A stretch of DNA of 64,000 nt from Adenophora triphylla var. japonica (Eukaryota > Streptophyta > Magnoliopsida > Asterales > Campanulaceae), in contig JAFEMH010000336.1 in NCBI GenBank assembly GCA_022495995.1, positions 649,001 through 713,000 on the forward strand. The letters run 5' to 3'. This document shows, one piece after another, positions 47,601-60,096 of this stretch. The translations under genes and the position numbers were made by a program. The notes under the pieces are model-generated. The model worked only from the letters and a program-made list of their open reading frames with translations. It was not told the origin of the DNA and made no database searches. Position 1 is the stretch's first letter; each line of letters starts with the position of its first letter.

Positions 47601-48213
47601 ACCAACATTTCGGGTATTGGCACACGAAATGTCAACTGATTCTTGAATATTAACTGTCTCTTATTTAATTTTTTGTAGGGACGTAACCCTGCGACGGCCT
47701 CTAATAGAAAGAGGAAGGCCGAGGAGGTAGCTGCAGCTAAGGCAGATAAACGGAGCAAAAAGATAAACGACAAAAATATCGTGATTGAGGAGCCTGTGGT
47801 TGAGGAGAGTGATAGTGAGGGTAGTTATTCTAGTGAGGATTCATCTTCACGTACTCGGTCCCGGGGTGCATCTGTGCAGGAGGCACATTTATCTAGTGAT
47901 GATGATGAGGAGGAGGAGGAGGAGGCGGAGGAGGCGGAGGAGAGTGTATCTGTGAGGCCTCGCAAGAGGCGGGAGGCACGGGGCAGAAAGGGGAAAGGGT
48001 CTATGGATGACCAGTGGCAGCTGAAGAGTAACCCCGGTGGCGGCCCGGAGGAGGTTCAGTTGTTGTACGGGTTTGGTCATCATCGAGCCCGTAAGATATG
48101 GGAGAACGCCACTTGTGAGCCGGTGTTGAAGCGCCAAACGAGGCAGCAGATTCTAGATAAGTAAGTATATGGTTTGTTTATTAAATAGTCATTTGCAAAA
48201 CATTATCAACAAT

Positions 48214-48383
48214 CAGATGACATTTCGTATGCCAACATACGAAATGTTGGTGACATTTCGTATGTGTCCATACGAATGGTCACCAACATTTCGGGTATTG
48301 GTATACGAAATGTAAACTGATTCGTATGGACACATACGAAATGTCACCAACATTTCGTATGTTGGCATACGAAATGTCATCTG
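48214..48383. repeat. Hairpin in PMD intron 2 (arms ~62 bp)
   Basis: CAGATGACATTTCGTATG at 48214 pairs with CATACGAAATGTCATCTG ending at 48383. Nested palindromes ATTTCGTATGCCAACATACG and relatives occur on both arms. The centre (about 48277-48320) repeats the CCAACATTTCGGGTATTGG word found in intron 1. Confidence 0.9.
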
Positions 48384-49994
48384 AATCTTGAAACAAAGGG
48401 AGTATTAATTATAATTTTTTGTTTGGAATCAACAGGTTCTCCCATGCTTCTTTACCGGAGGATGATAGAGCTTGGTGGTCTCGTGTTGAGGGTACCGGCC
48501 TCCATTTCCTACATGATGCTACCATTCGCCGGCCTAGCATGGCGCTCCTAACGGCGTTTGTGGAACGGTGGTCTCCCGAGACTAATACCTTCCACATGCC
48601 GTGGGGTGAGATGACGATCACTATGCATGACGTCACTCATATCCTAGGTATATTCTTGTTTGTTGTCTATTTTTTATAAATTACATAAATTTTATCAATT
48701 TCATAAATTTTATCAATTTTATTAATTATTTCATTTTCAATTTGTAGGCATCAGTTTGTTTAGGTGGCCCTGTTGGGAAGGCGGATCCAGAGCCTTTGGC
48801 GTAGCCGGTATCGGGCACGCCTTGAGACATGTCGGAAGGGGACGACCTACTCTTTAGATGGCCTCCGCCGTTCCTTTGAGTCCCTTCCGACATGACTGAC
48901 GATGAGCGCGCCGCTACGTACATCATGTTCCTCCCGGGCTCCACGCTGTTCGTGGACAAGACTCGAGATAAGATGCCCTCTCGACTACCTTTCATTGTGC
49001 GTGGATATTGACAGAGTGGGGGCTCTATCTGGGGGCACTGGGTTGGCATATCTATACGGGAGTTGGGGAAGGCATCTAGATACGGATGCGAAGCAGATTG
49101 GCGGTTGTTTGAGTCTTTTGGAGGTAATATTTAACAATCATTTACTAATTACAACATGCATTTATGGTTATAACATTGCTAACTTATTTATTTCATACAT
49201 TTGCAGGCCTGGATATACGAGCACTTTTCGGTTTTTCGGAGAGAGATTGACCCGTTATGGACGGAGGCCGGCCAGAGGGCTCGTAGATGGGTACGCGTGC
49301 GATACGACTGGTAGGGATATGCCCCATCTATTGAAGTTTCGGTATACCCTGGACACGATGACGGTTGATAGGGTGAGTTAGTTATATTTAAATTTTTACA
49401 AATTATTATTTTTGTTGACGGTGTCTAACAAATTCATTTTTAGGTGTGTTGAACTCCCTACGGCACCGCCCCAGGGGCGCTTTTGCCGGTCTCATACTTC
49501 CGTGGGGTTATACGCTTCCAGGATATCACGGAGGCGTATTTGCACGACCGTGTTACACGCCGAGTTTGGGATCAGCAGAAAATCCCCGAGAGACCCCATA
49601 TCTTGCTCCCCCCAAACTTGTTCATTGATAGCAGGTCAAAAGGGGTACAAGAAATCCTATGGAGGGCGTGATGATGTATGGGAGGATTGGTTAGAGGACG
49701 GCATGGGGGGTTTCGATCCAGGGCGTAGATGGGGCCCGTCCGTGAGCACATCTGATTCTGTTACTTCCACGTATATGCAGTGGTTCCTGGCTAGGACTCA
49801 TGTTCGGATTACTAATCCGAATCATGATGCCCTAGTTAACGTTCCACCACCGCCTAGGGTTGTAGAGGCACGAGGCATACTACTGTCGCTGCTCACGGAT
49901 GACAGTTTATCTGCGGATGTGAAAGATAAGATTAGACGGGCCATTGATCTATATGGAGACGCTTCATGATTATGTTAATTTTGGTTGTTTATGT

Positions 49995-50164
49995 TTGTTT
50001 GTAAATTTTGGATAATGTTTGTTTTGGAATATGTTTGAGATATGTAAATTTTGGATAAAATGTTTGTTTTTGGAATATGTTTGAGATATGTAAATTTTGG
50101 ATACAATGTTTGTTTATGGAATATGTTTGGAATATGTTTGGGATATGTTCATTTTGGTTGTTTA
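49995..50164 (+). repeat. ~57-bp degenerate repeat after the PMD gene
   Basis: TGGAATATGTTTGAGATATG and TAAATTTTGGATAAAATGTT recur three times, then grade into the hairpin that follows. Confidence 0.75.
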
Positions 50165-50580
50165 TGTTTTGGAATATGTTTGGGATATGTTCATTTTGGT
50201 TTGTAAATATTGTTGGTATTTGTTTCGGTTGTGTTTCGGGGAGATGTTGCTCTCGAGACTACCATCTCGTGTGCTTATACACGAGATGGTTTTACTCATC
50301 TCGTATATATACACACGACATGTTTTCTTTTATCTCGTATAAACACACACGAGATACATTACTTTGGGTAGTTAGTGTATTTCGTGTAATGTTCATACGA
50401 CAAAAATGAAATAAGTCGTGTATATATATACGAGTTATATATTACATATCGTGTATAAGCACACGAGATGGTAGTCTGAGGGCAACATCTCTGAAACACA
50501 AACCGAAACAAATACCAACAATATTTACAAACCAAAGTGAACATATCCCAAACATATTCCAAACATATTCCAAAACTTCA
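50165..50580. repeat. Intergenic hairpin between convergent genes (arms ~130 bp)
   Basis: Left arm (50165-50290): GGAATATGTTTGGGATATGT, TTGTAAATATTGTTGGTATT, TTTGTTTCGG, ATGTTGC, ACCATCTCGTGTGCTTATAC. Right arm (about 50448-50575) is the near-exact complement. The 160-bp centre holds further CTCGTATA/TATACGAG and TCGTGT/ACACGA palindromes. Both strands give look-alike short open frames, which are artefacts. It sits between the PMD stop (49969) and the transposase stop (50700). Confidence 0.88.
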
Positions 50581-51458
50581 TGCAAAAAATAATCAATACG
50601 CTATACACATAAACTATGGCCTATTTTACGCAATTCGTGCTTCGTTCGCCATAATTGAGAGTCGGTTGAATGTTTCTATCCGAGTTCTGTATGGCATGAT
50701 CAGGTTACTTGCGCTTGGATCACGTTGCTCCCCCAATATAGTGCTACTGATGGTATCGGGTAATCACTATCCGACATGTGCAGCTGCAAAAGTAATAAAA
50801 TAGTCAAATATAACAAATTTAGAAAATATAGTTAAATATAACAAATTTAAATAAGATAGTTAAATATAACGAATTAAAGTATCATACCAATATAAAATGG
50901 TTTCCCACATATCCCAACACAAGTGTGTACGTGGGTGGTCCTGCTCCTTGTGGTACGCTCACCGGTAGGCATGTGAAGCCAGCGGTTTGCGAGTACGAGA
51001 CAAACACCACATTATACACCGTGGCTATGATGTGCCCTATCTCTGGGAGTATCAACCAATAATATTCCGAACAAGGGGAGGCATAGTGAGTAATGCGACT
51101 ATAGAGCTCGTCCATATCTCTCCAAGGCATAACTCTCTCATAAAGCTCGCGGCGATGAAGCAGCTCCTTGGCACAATCTGAGCGCACTCTTTGCCACATC
51201 TCCTCTCGTTCGTATATTTGCGCTCGCTGCTCTATATCCACAATTTCCATCACCCATCACATCTGTGAAGCCATCAATAAATGGGACAATGAGAGGGGTA
51301 AGCAACATCCTATGGACAGAAGTATGTATATCATTGACTTGTCCATTTCCACGACCCCGTCCCCGTCCCCGACCTCGACCTCGACCTCGACCTCTCCCAC
51401 GACCTGAAGCAGCTAGTGGTGGAAGAGATGTAGGAGTGGTAGGGTTAGATGGTGTAGT

Positions 51459-54262
51459 TGTAACGACCCTAAACCTAGGCACCTATTTTAGTATCATAAA
51501 ATGTGCTTTTAATATTATTTTAATATTATGTGTTCAAATTATATCCTTGGTTTCTTAAAAATTAAAGTGAAATGATTGGGAAATAAATAATATTCTTGGG
51601 AAGGGTATAACAATAGAAAATGAATAGAATGGGGAAGGAGGATTTAAGAATGTGGAATAAATATTTGAGTAGGAGGTTTTAATTTAAATGCTTTGAAAAA
51701 AATAAAATAAAAGGGAAAATGATACTTGAGTGAAAGCCTAGAAGGATAGCTAGAGTAGGGGGGGGGGACACCTCCCTTAAATCACTCTCCATCCCCCATT
51801 AGTCAACAACACCCATACCCTCCCCCATACTCCCTCCACATCCGGCCCCCTCCCCCTATTTCCTTACCAATTTCATTACTTCATCCTCCCTTCTCCCTCA
51901 TTTCTCATTCTTCTTTTCTAGAGAAAACTCTAAGAGACTCCATGGAAGCTCCCTTCTCCCAAGCCTTGGGATCCAAGACATTTCTTCCCCAAATTCAAGT
52001 TTAGGAGCACCTTTGTAGTTGGATCATCTTGGGAATTCATCAAGCTAGAAGGTTTAACCTCCCATTGAAAACCCTAAGGTGAGTTATTATGACTTCCTTT
52101 CTTTGTATGCTCATCAATGATTTGATGTTGTTATTGTTATTAAATGATTGTTTAATGCCTTAGAATGATAGTATTGTTCATAAAGGTTGATTAAGAATGT
52201 AAGAATGTGGATTGAACAAGATTTAGAAACTAAGTGTGAAATGTGATATTGTGATGGTTGAATGAGTAGTAAATCCAAGAGTGAGTAACCTAGGTTGATG
52301 TTATTTTGGGAGATTTAAATGATCTATAATGATATGGATGAAGTTAGTAAACCTTTTTATGTTCACAAAATAGAGGAAACTTGGGTTGGGATAAATTGGT
52401 ATAGCTACATAGGTATTTCCAAAGCCTTGTTCGACTCTGGTTCGGGGCACGAGTCGTGCCCGCGGCACGAGTCGTGCCTTGGATGGGGACGAGTCGTGAC
52501 AAGGATTAAAGGGAAGTCGTGCCTTGTGGGGACGCCCGTTTTCGGGAAGGCCAAAGGGGCACGAGTCGTGCCCCTGGGCACGAGTCGTGCCCGGCCTCGG
52601 TGACATTGGGTCAACTTTGAAGCTGTTTAAACCTAATCGAACTAGAACCAAAATGAAATCTCTTTAACCTAGATTAAAGTATAATACTTCGGCTACTCAA
52701 TGACATCTTAAGTGATCAAAATGGAATTGTGGAAGTAGTTTAAATATTGCCCCGAAAATGGTTGATAGGTTTGATTTGTGACTTCACCAAAATAGTTCCA
52801 ATTTGGGAAATAGAACTTGAACTTTAATAAATGTTATTCGAGGTCGTATAATGACTATGTAAGAGTGGTTTATGATATATAGTAGCCTCACTCCCTATCT
52901 TTAGTGAATAGTTGCAATGGTGTAGAAGCCATAGGTTTCACTATTGAGCTAATTGGTAATGGGTAGGTATCACTTGTGGCATTGTGTCCAAGTTATGGAA
53001 TTATTGATATTATGGTTATCTTAATATCCTAAAGTATGGACTATTTGGTAAGTGTTATGTGGTATCCCATTGTGTGGATTATGTGTTATATGGTGGTGTG
53101 ACATCCCGATTGTGGATTATGTGGCATGTTGATTATATTGTTATCCCAATATGTGGATATGTTTATTATGTGGTTGTATGGTTATCCCAATTGTGGATTT
53201 ATTTGTTATCATTCATATTTATTGATGATACTATGCATAGTGTATTACTTAAATGTTGCATTATGGTATTGATTGGCATGAGTATACATTACCATGTTAT
53301 TATATGATTATCCCATTTTGTGGATTATAATTCAAGTATCTATTATGTGCTTGGATGTGTATATGTTCGGGTGGGTATGATGGAAGTCAATCAATTATTG
53401 ATTTGTTCAATAAGTGATTGAAGGTTCATCATATCGGTGACCCTTCCCCACTCGTGGCCACGGGGGTGGGGCAGCCTACCGCACCGAGTGATAAGTAGCC
53501 TTTACATACCGCTGCGATTAGGAGAAACCGGAATGCTCTGTATGAAGCCAACGGCTCTCTGCAGTGGCGATGATAGTATATGATACTCTAAATATAGGGG
53601 TCATATATGTATCCTGTTTTTCTTATATGGATCTCTGGGGTATGAGACCTATAAGCGGTGAATGTGCATGGGGGCAGTTCACCAAAGAGTGGAGTTTTAC
53701 TCCCACGTTGTACGACTTATTGTTCAGACGGGAAAAGGTAAAATGAGGTAACGTAAGGTGTTTACCGCTTTCATAATGTGTTAAGTGTTGCCATGCTACA
53801 TGTTGCATCTTGTATGGCATCTTGCTGCATATCATAATAGCTCATTGAGATTTATTCTCACCCCTCTCCCTTTACTGTTTTAGATTCCGAGACAGTGAAC
53901 CGAACCAAATGAGGCCGGGGATATCATTTTGGACTTTTGCTTTTGGGGCTTGATAAGTTAAGTATAGGAGTGGGTTGTTAGGAATATTGGTTAAGTATTC
54001 CTCTTTTATATTTTGTATGGAAAACCCTTTTGTTAAACAAATGTAAATTAAGGTTCCCAATGTAATTGATCAGACTTCGGTTTATTAAAGTTGTAGTTGG
54101 ATTTCCTGTAAGAAGGGATATTATCAATTGATTTTTATTTGGAAGTTGAAAGATGGTTTTCTTTTAAAAGGCAAACAAATGTTTAAAAATTTAAATGGAT
54201 TTTCTTAGTTTGAGCTCCCTTAGCTCGGGACACGTGTTAGGTCCCGGGTTGGGGTGCTCACA
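51459..54262 (+). repeat. 5' LTR of gag-only gypsy element
   Basis: Nearly identical to the 3' LTR except in two GC-rich patches (about 52430-52620 and 53440-53670). A palindrome cluster GGCACGAGTCGTGCC lies at 52444-52592; ATCCC...GTGGATTATGTG repeats at about 53065-53200. Confidence 0.93.
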
Positions 54263-54264
54263 GT

Positions 54265-54276
54265 TGGTATCAGAGC
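54265..54276 (+). other. Primer binding site of gag-only gypsy element
   Basis: TGGTATCAGAGC two bases after the LTR end; initiator-Met type. Confidence 0.92.
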
Positions 54277-54559
54277 TTAGTTTAGAGGTCAAGGGTAGAT
54301 GTCTAAACTAAGGGGGAATGTGTGGAAATTGACGTCGAGTGTTTTATGCAGAGTTCGTTCTAATGGCCGGAAGCAAGGATGATCACGGAAGGTTCTAGAA
54401 ATTGAAGGAGATAATGGATATAGGTGAAATTCGTAATGAAGGGATGATGAAATTATTCAGAAGTTTGTACAGGATATGGAGACTAGAGGATCGCTCCGAA
54501 TCAACATGAAGGATGTCAAAGTGATGGATTGGAAAGATTTGTGAAGATGAACCCCCGAG

Positions 54560-55400
54560 CTTTAACGGAGGTCCGAACCCGTTAAAGGCGTAAAAATGGT
54601 TAGCGTAAATGAATAGGATTTTTGAGGTTATAGGAAGTCCCAACAAGGAGAAAGTTAGGTATGCCGTGTTTAAATGTGAAGGTTTAGCCGATCGGTGGTG
54701 CGTATATTGAAGGGAAGTTGGGAGCGGGACCATACGCCCGTACTTGGGATAATTTCACCAAACAGCTCGAGGATTATTTCGTTTCGATGGTTACAAGGGA
54801 CAAGAAGGAGGTCGAATTCTTAGGACTAGAACAAGGGATCATGACGGTGAATCGCATGTAATCGGGTTTGAGGAATTAGCTAGAAGTTGCCCTCATTTGG
54901 TATCGTATGAAGCGAAAAGAGTTCATAGGTTTATAAAAGGTTTGAGGATTGAGTTTAGGAAGAAATTTGGGATTGATAGCTTCACCAATTATCAGACAGT
55001 CTTAAAGAGAGCTTATAAGATCGAGAATAGTATGGAGGAAAATAGTGGGATATTGGAAGGTGAGATTGGAGATCGGCCAAGAGCTTTAACCTCAGGAAGG
55101 ATGAGAGAGAAACTTGTGGTAGCTTCTTCGTCTAGGCCGCACCCAAACAAGGTATGGGATGATGTGTAAATATTGCAAGAAGATGGGTCACACCGAAGAC
55201 AAAGTGTGTTGGAGTAAGCAAGGGAAATGTTTGAATTGTGGAGGAGCGGGGCACTACAAGAAAAATTGTCCCGCATTTCGTCGAGGTTAGCTTCGGGTGC
55301 CGGTCCAAAGGGTCAAAGAGGTGGTATCAAAAGAGATAACAAAGGGGAACCGAAAGAGAGGGTCTCGTGGTCGAGTGTGCGTTTCGGGTTCAGAGAGATA
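54560..55400 (+). pseudogene. Gypsy gag with two zinc knuckles
   Basis: Retrotransposon gag core in broken frames: RTWDNFTKQLEDYFVSMVTR and VEFLGLEQGIMTVNR-type stretches at 54740-54860, then SYEAKRVHRFIKGLRIEFRK, TNYQTVLKRAYKIENSM (54900-55040), and knuckles CKYCKKMGHTEDKVC and CLNCGGAGHYKKNC (about 55160-55273). The second knuckle is canonical CX2CX4HX4C; the first has one extra residue before the last Cys. Frame changes near 54550, 54720, 54860 and 55165, so it no longer makes an intact protein. The coding signal ends by about 55400. Confidence 0.82.
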
Positions 55401-57287
55401 GATCCCTCGTGAGGTCACTAGAGGTATATTCCCTGTCTCAAAGGTTAGGGTCATGTTTTATAGATCCCTGTTGCATATCATTTATATTTGGCATCACATT
55501 TTGCTTATATGTGACATACATTGTTGAGAATTTGTTTTATTGTTAGATGATTCTGCTCTTATGAGAGAATACCTCGAACCTTCTTTGGTTTACCACGATA
55601 GTGATGTGGTTATGGCTGAGCATGTATTGCCGGTTGAATTGATATAAATTTTTAAGTTATGATTTTGAGATATACTTGACCTGGAGGGTTAAGTAGTTGT
55701 TGTATAATGGTAGACTATCATAGTAAGTGAGTCTCCTTTTTCCATGCCTAGATTGCTTATATTGGTATTTGTTATAGGTAAACCTTAATGTAAAATTCTT
55801 GTTATATGTGGGTATTTAAGGTGGAAAATTTTGAATTAAGATGTGAAGAGTAATTGATATATGCTAGACTTGCATAGCAGTCTTTTCCAAATTTTTATAT
55901 GCTAGTTGTAAGTAAGTGGTAAATGTGCTTCCGTCGGTATATTTCATGTGTTGGTTCTGAGTAGAATAAGCAGAGTTGTAATCCTTATTTTGATGGCTTT
56001 AGGGTAATTAGAATTGATGATTCCTTTGGTAATTAAAGTTTCGGGAAGATCGTGAAAATAATTGAGAGTTGGGTTAATGATTCCTTGTGAGGAGTCCCGG
56101 CATGCAAGGTTTGGTTAGTATGAGTTGGCTCGAGAAGATTTGCCAAATTTTGGGTTCTATAGTCTTAAACTCGGATGTTACCATGGATCTTGTGAGGATT
56201 GAGTCAGTAATCTTTAAGTTGACAAGTGTTACCGAAGGAAATTAAGGAATTCTTAAGAATGGTAGAGTCGTTGCTTTAGTTGACTCTAAAGGACGTATAA
56301 ATGGTGTAAAATGTAATAAGGATGAATCATATTGTTAGTGATGGAAAATAGGTTGGCTTTGGACCCGATCCTTACCTTACCTAGTGGATGTGAGGATCTT
56401 GTGAAGTTTTAAGTATGTATTACCGGAAGATCAAGGTGTAGTGTTGTGCAAAATGGGAAGGTGATAGCGTATGTTCGAGGAAGTTAATTTCGATAGAGCG
56501 GAATTTTCTTATCATTTATCGAGAATGGTTACAATTGGTTGTGTGATTTAAATGGAATCTTATCTTTTGAAGCTCCCTTCCGGGGTTGGTTACCGATCCT
56601 AAGAGTTGAAGGATTTAGTTAGTCGAAAGGAAGAAGTTTGAAGACTATCCCAAATTCTGGAAGAATAGGTTGTGTTGTGTGACGGATTTTCCTTTCAACT
56701 TGGGAAGTTTAAGTAACCTTAGTGAGTTTACATTCTAGCATTGAGATGAAACCGTATGAAGCTTGGTTCAGGAAGATATTATCGATCTCCAATTTGTTGG
56801 GATGGAATTAGTAAAGTTAGGCCTAAGGTAATTTAGCGCCAAAGATTGTTAATCCAATTGAAGTTCTAGAAAAGATTTACGATTTGACTTATAGACCGAC
56901 TTGGATCAACTTATAGAATATTTGAAGTTTTAAATATAATATCGTGATATATTGGGTCACTTAAGTTGTAATACTTTTATTTAACTGTACTTTCTTTGAG
57001 GTCGTGAAAACTTGGGTTAGTGATAATTGTATGGTATTCTCGAAATATTAAGTTGTAATATCATATTATTAATGAAAGTAGAATCTTGGAAGGAATCATA
57101 GCATTGATAAGACTAATTGAGAAATGAAGTCTTAGAGTATTCGAGTTGTGAAAGTGTATAGTAGAATCATGCAATTGAGAAATCGATTGAAAATGTTAAG
57201 TTGGAATGTGTGAAAGGTAACCTTTGCTATTTGATCCTTAGGGTAAGCGACAGTCAAATTCGGGACGAATTTTCTTTAAGGAGTGAG
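55401..57287 (+). other. Non-coding interior of gag-only gypsy element
   Basis: About 1.9 kb with no long open frame and no recognisable pol motif in any frame. It ends with GGGACGAATTTTCTTTAAGG, the usual purine-rich approach to a gypsy 3' LTR. Confidence 0.7.
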
Positions 57288-60096
57288 TGTAACGACCACT
57301 AAACCTAGGCACCTATTTTAGTATCATAAAATGTGCTTTTAATATTATTTTAATATTATGTGTTCAAATTATATCCTTGGTTTCTTAAAAATTAAAGTGA
57401 AATGATTGGGAAATAAATAATATTCTTGGGAAGGGTATAACAATAGAAAATGAATAGAATGGGGAAGGAGGATTTAAGAATGTGGAATAAATATTTGAGT
57501 AGGAGGTTTTAATTTAAATGCTTTGAAAAAAATAAAATAAAAGGGAAAATGATACTTGAGTGAAAGCCTAGAAGGATAGCTAGAGTAGGGGGGGGACACC
57601 TCCCTTAAATCACTCTCCATCCCCCATTAGTCAACAACACCCATACCCTCCCCCATACTCCCTCCACATCCGGCCCCCTCCCCCTATTTCCTTACCAATT
57701 TCATTACTTCATCCTCCCTTCTCCCTCATTTCTCATTCTTCTTTTCTAGAGAAAACTCTAAGAGACTCCATGGAAGCTCCCTTCTCCCAAGCCTTGGGAT
57801 CCAAGACATTTCTTCCCCAAATTCAAGTTTAGGAGCACCTTTGTAGTTGGATCATCTTGGGGAATTCATCAAGCTAGAAGGTTTAACCTCCCATTGAAAA
57901 CCCTAAGGTGAGTTATTATGACTTCCTTTCTTTGTATGCTCATCAATGATTTGATGTTGTTATTGTTATTAAATGATTGTTTAATGCCTTAGAATGATAG
58001 TATTGTTCATAAAGGTTGATTAAGAATGTAAGAATGTGGATTGAACAAGATTTAGAAACTAAGTGTGAAATGTGATATTGTGATGGTTGAATGAGTAGTA
58101 AATCCAAGAGTGAGTAACCTAGGTTGATGTTATTTTGGGAGATTTAAATGATCTATAATGATATGGATGAAGTTAGTAAACCTTTTTATGTTCACAAAAT
58201 AGAGGAAACTTGGGTTGGGATAAATTGGTATAGCTACATAGGTATTTCCAGCCTTGTTCAGAATTCTGGGTCAGTGGCACGAGTCGTGCCCCGCGGCACG
58301 AGTCGTGCCTTGGATGGGGACGAGTCGTGACAAGGATTAAAGGGAAGTCGTGCCTTGTGGGGACGCCTCGTTTTACGGGAAGGCCAAAGGGGCACGAGTC
58401 GTGCCCTGGGCACGAGTCGTGCCCCGGCCTGTGACATCGGGTCAACTTTGAAGCCGTTTAAACCTAATCGAACTAGAACCAAAATGAAATCTCTTTAACC
58501 TAGATTAAAGTATAATACTTTGGCTACTCAATGACATCTTAAGTGATCAAAATGGAATTGTGGAAGTAGTTTAAATATTGCCCGAAAATGGTTGATAGGT
58601 TTGATTTGTGACTTCACCAAAATAGTTCCAATTTGGGAAATAGAACTTGAACTTTAATAAATGTTATTCGAGGTCGTATAATGACTATGTAAGAGTGGTT
58701 TATGATATATAGTAGCCTCACTCCCTATCTTTAGTGAATAGTTGCAATGGTGTAGAAGCCATAGGTTTCACTATTGAGCTAATTGGTAATGGGTAGGTAT
58801 CACTTGTGGCATTGTGTCCAAGTTATGGAATTATTGATATTATGGTTATCTTAATATCCTAAAGTATGGACTATTTGGTAAGTGTTATGTGGTATCCCAT
58901 TGTGTGGATTATGTGTTATATGGTGGTGTGACATCCCGATTGTGGATTATGTGGCATGTTGATTATATTGTTATCCCAATATGTGGATATGTTTATTATG
59001 TGGTTGTATGGTTATCCCAATTGTGGATTTATTTGTTATCATTCATATTTATTGATGATACTATGCATAGTGTATTACTTAAATGTTGCATTATGGTATT
59101 GATTGGCATGAGTATACATTACCATGTTATTATATGATTATCCCATTTTGTGGATTATAATTCAAGTATCTATTATGTGCTTGGATGTGTATATGTTCGG
59201 GTGGGTATGATGGAAGTCAATCAATTATTGATTTGTTCAATAAGTGATTGAAGGTTCATCATATCGGTGACCCTTCCCACTCTGTGGCCACGGGGTGGGG
59301 CGTGCAGCCTTGTCTTGAGTGATAAGTAGCCTTTACATACTGCTGCGATTAGGAGAAACCGGGGGAATGCTCGTATGAAGCCAACGGCTCTCTGCGATGG
59401 CGATGATAGTATATGATACTCTAAATATAGGGGTCATATATGTATCCTGTTTTTCTTATATGGATCTCTGGGTATGAGACCTATAAGCGGTGAATGTGCA
59501 TACGGGGCGCTTCACCAAAGAGTGGAGTTTTACTCCCACGTTGTACGACTTATTGTTCGTACGGGAAAAGGTAAAATGAGGTAACGTAAGGTGTTTACCG
59601 CTTTCATAATGTGTTAAGTGTTGCCATGCTACATGTTGCATCTTGTATGGCATCTTCTTTGCATATCATAATAGCTCATTGAGATTTATTCTCACCCCTC
59701 TCCCTTTACTGTTTTAGATTCCGAGACAGGTGAACCGAACCAGTGAGGCCGGGGATATCATTTTGGACTTTTGCTTTTGGGGCTTGACAAGTTAAGTATA
59801 GGAGTGGGTTGTTAGGAATATTGGTTAAGTATTCCTCTTTTATATTTTGTATGGAAAACCCTTTTGTTAAACAAATGTAAATTAAGGTTCCCAATGTAAT
59901 TGATCAGACTTCGGTTTATTAAAGTTGTAGTTGGATTTCCTGTAAGAAGGGATATTATCAATTGATTTTTATTTGGAAGTTGAAAGATGGTTTTCTTTTA
60001 AAAGGCAAACAAATGTTTAAAAATTTAAATGGATTTTCTTAGTTTGAGCTCCCTTAGCTCGGGACACGTGTTAGGTCCCGGGTTGGGGTGCTCACA
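57288..60096 (+). repeat. 3' LTR of gag-only gypsy element
   Basis: Same length and landmarks as the 5' LTR; palindrome cluster at 58275-58423. GTAGT follows at 60097. Confidence 0.93.

Larger units (their letters stand above)
47208..49969 (+). pseudogene. Plant mobile domain (PMD/MAIL-like) protein gene, frame-shifted
   Basis: Six exons by splice signals: 47208-47267, 47679-48160, 48436-48647, 48748-49123, 49207-49372, 49444-49969. Exons 1-2: basic then acidic low-complexity N-terminus (EEEEEEAEEAEES, RKRREARGRKGKG). From exon 2's end the PMD fold is recognisable: LLYGFGHHRARKIWENA, then WWSRVEGTGLHFLHDATI, LLTAFVERWSPETNTFHMP, GEMTITMHDVTHILG, TLFVDKTRDKM, YLYGSW, KQIGGCLSLLE, then PVSYFRGVIRF. 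PMD proteins include Arabidopsis MAIN/MAIL1 and transposon-carried relatives. Frame changes inside exons 4, 5 and 6 (near 48780, 48980, 49290, 49640) show it is broken, or that the assembly has indels. It converges on the transposase gene, and introns 1 and 2 contain large hairpins. Confidence 0.82.
51459..60096 (+). mobile_element. Gag-only Ty3/gypsy element (8.6 kb), complete with TSD
   Basis: LTRs 51459-54262 (2804 bp) and 57288-60096 (2809 bp), TGTAACGACC...GGTGCTCACA; primer site 54265-54276; 3.0-kb interior. Target duplication GTAGT at 51454-51458 and 60097-60101. The interior has gag with two zinc knuckles but no protease, reverse transcriptase, RNase H or integrase, so it fits the TR-GAG class of non-autonomous retrotransposons. 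It disrupts the transposase/OTU gene. Confidence 0.93.

Noticed and set aside
48726..49049. Minus-strand frame opposite PMD exon 4
   Set aside because: Antisense shadow of the exon; no independent domain.
50097..50562. Paired short proteins on opposite strands with the same sequence
   Set aside because: Mirror frames from the two arms of the intergenic hairpin.
52301..52651. Arginine/proline-rich open frames at 52301-52651 and 58148-58482
   Set aside because: They follow the CpG palindromes in the gypsy LTRs, on both strands and in both LTRs.
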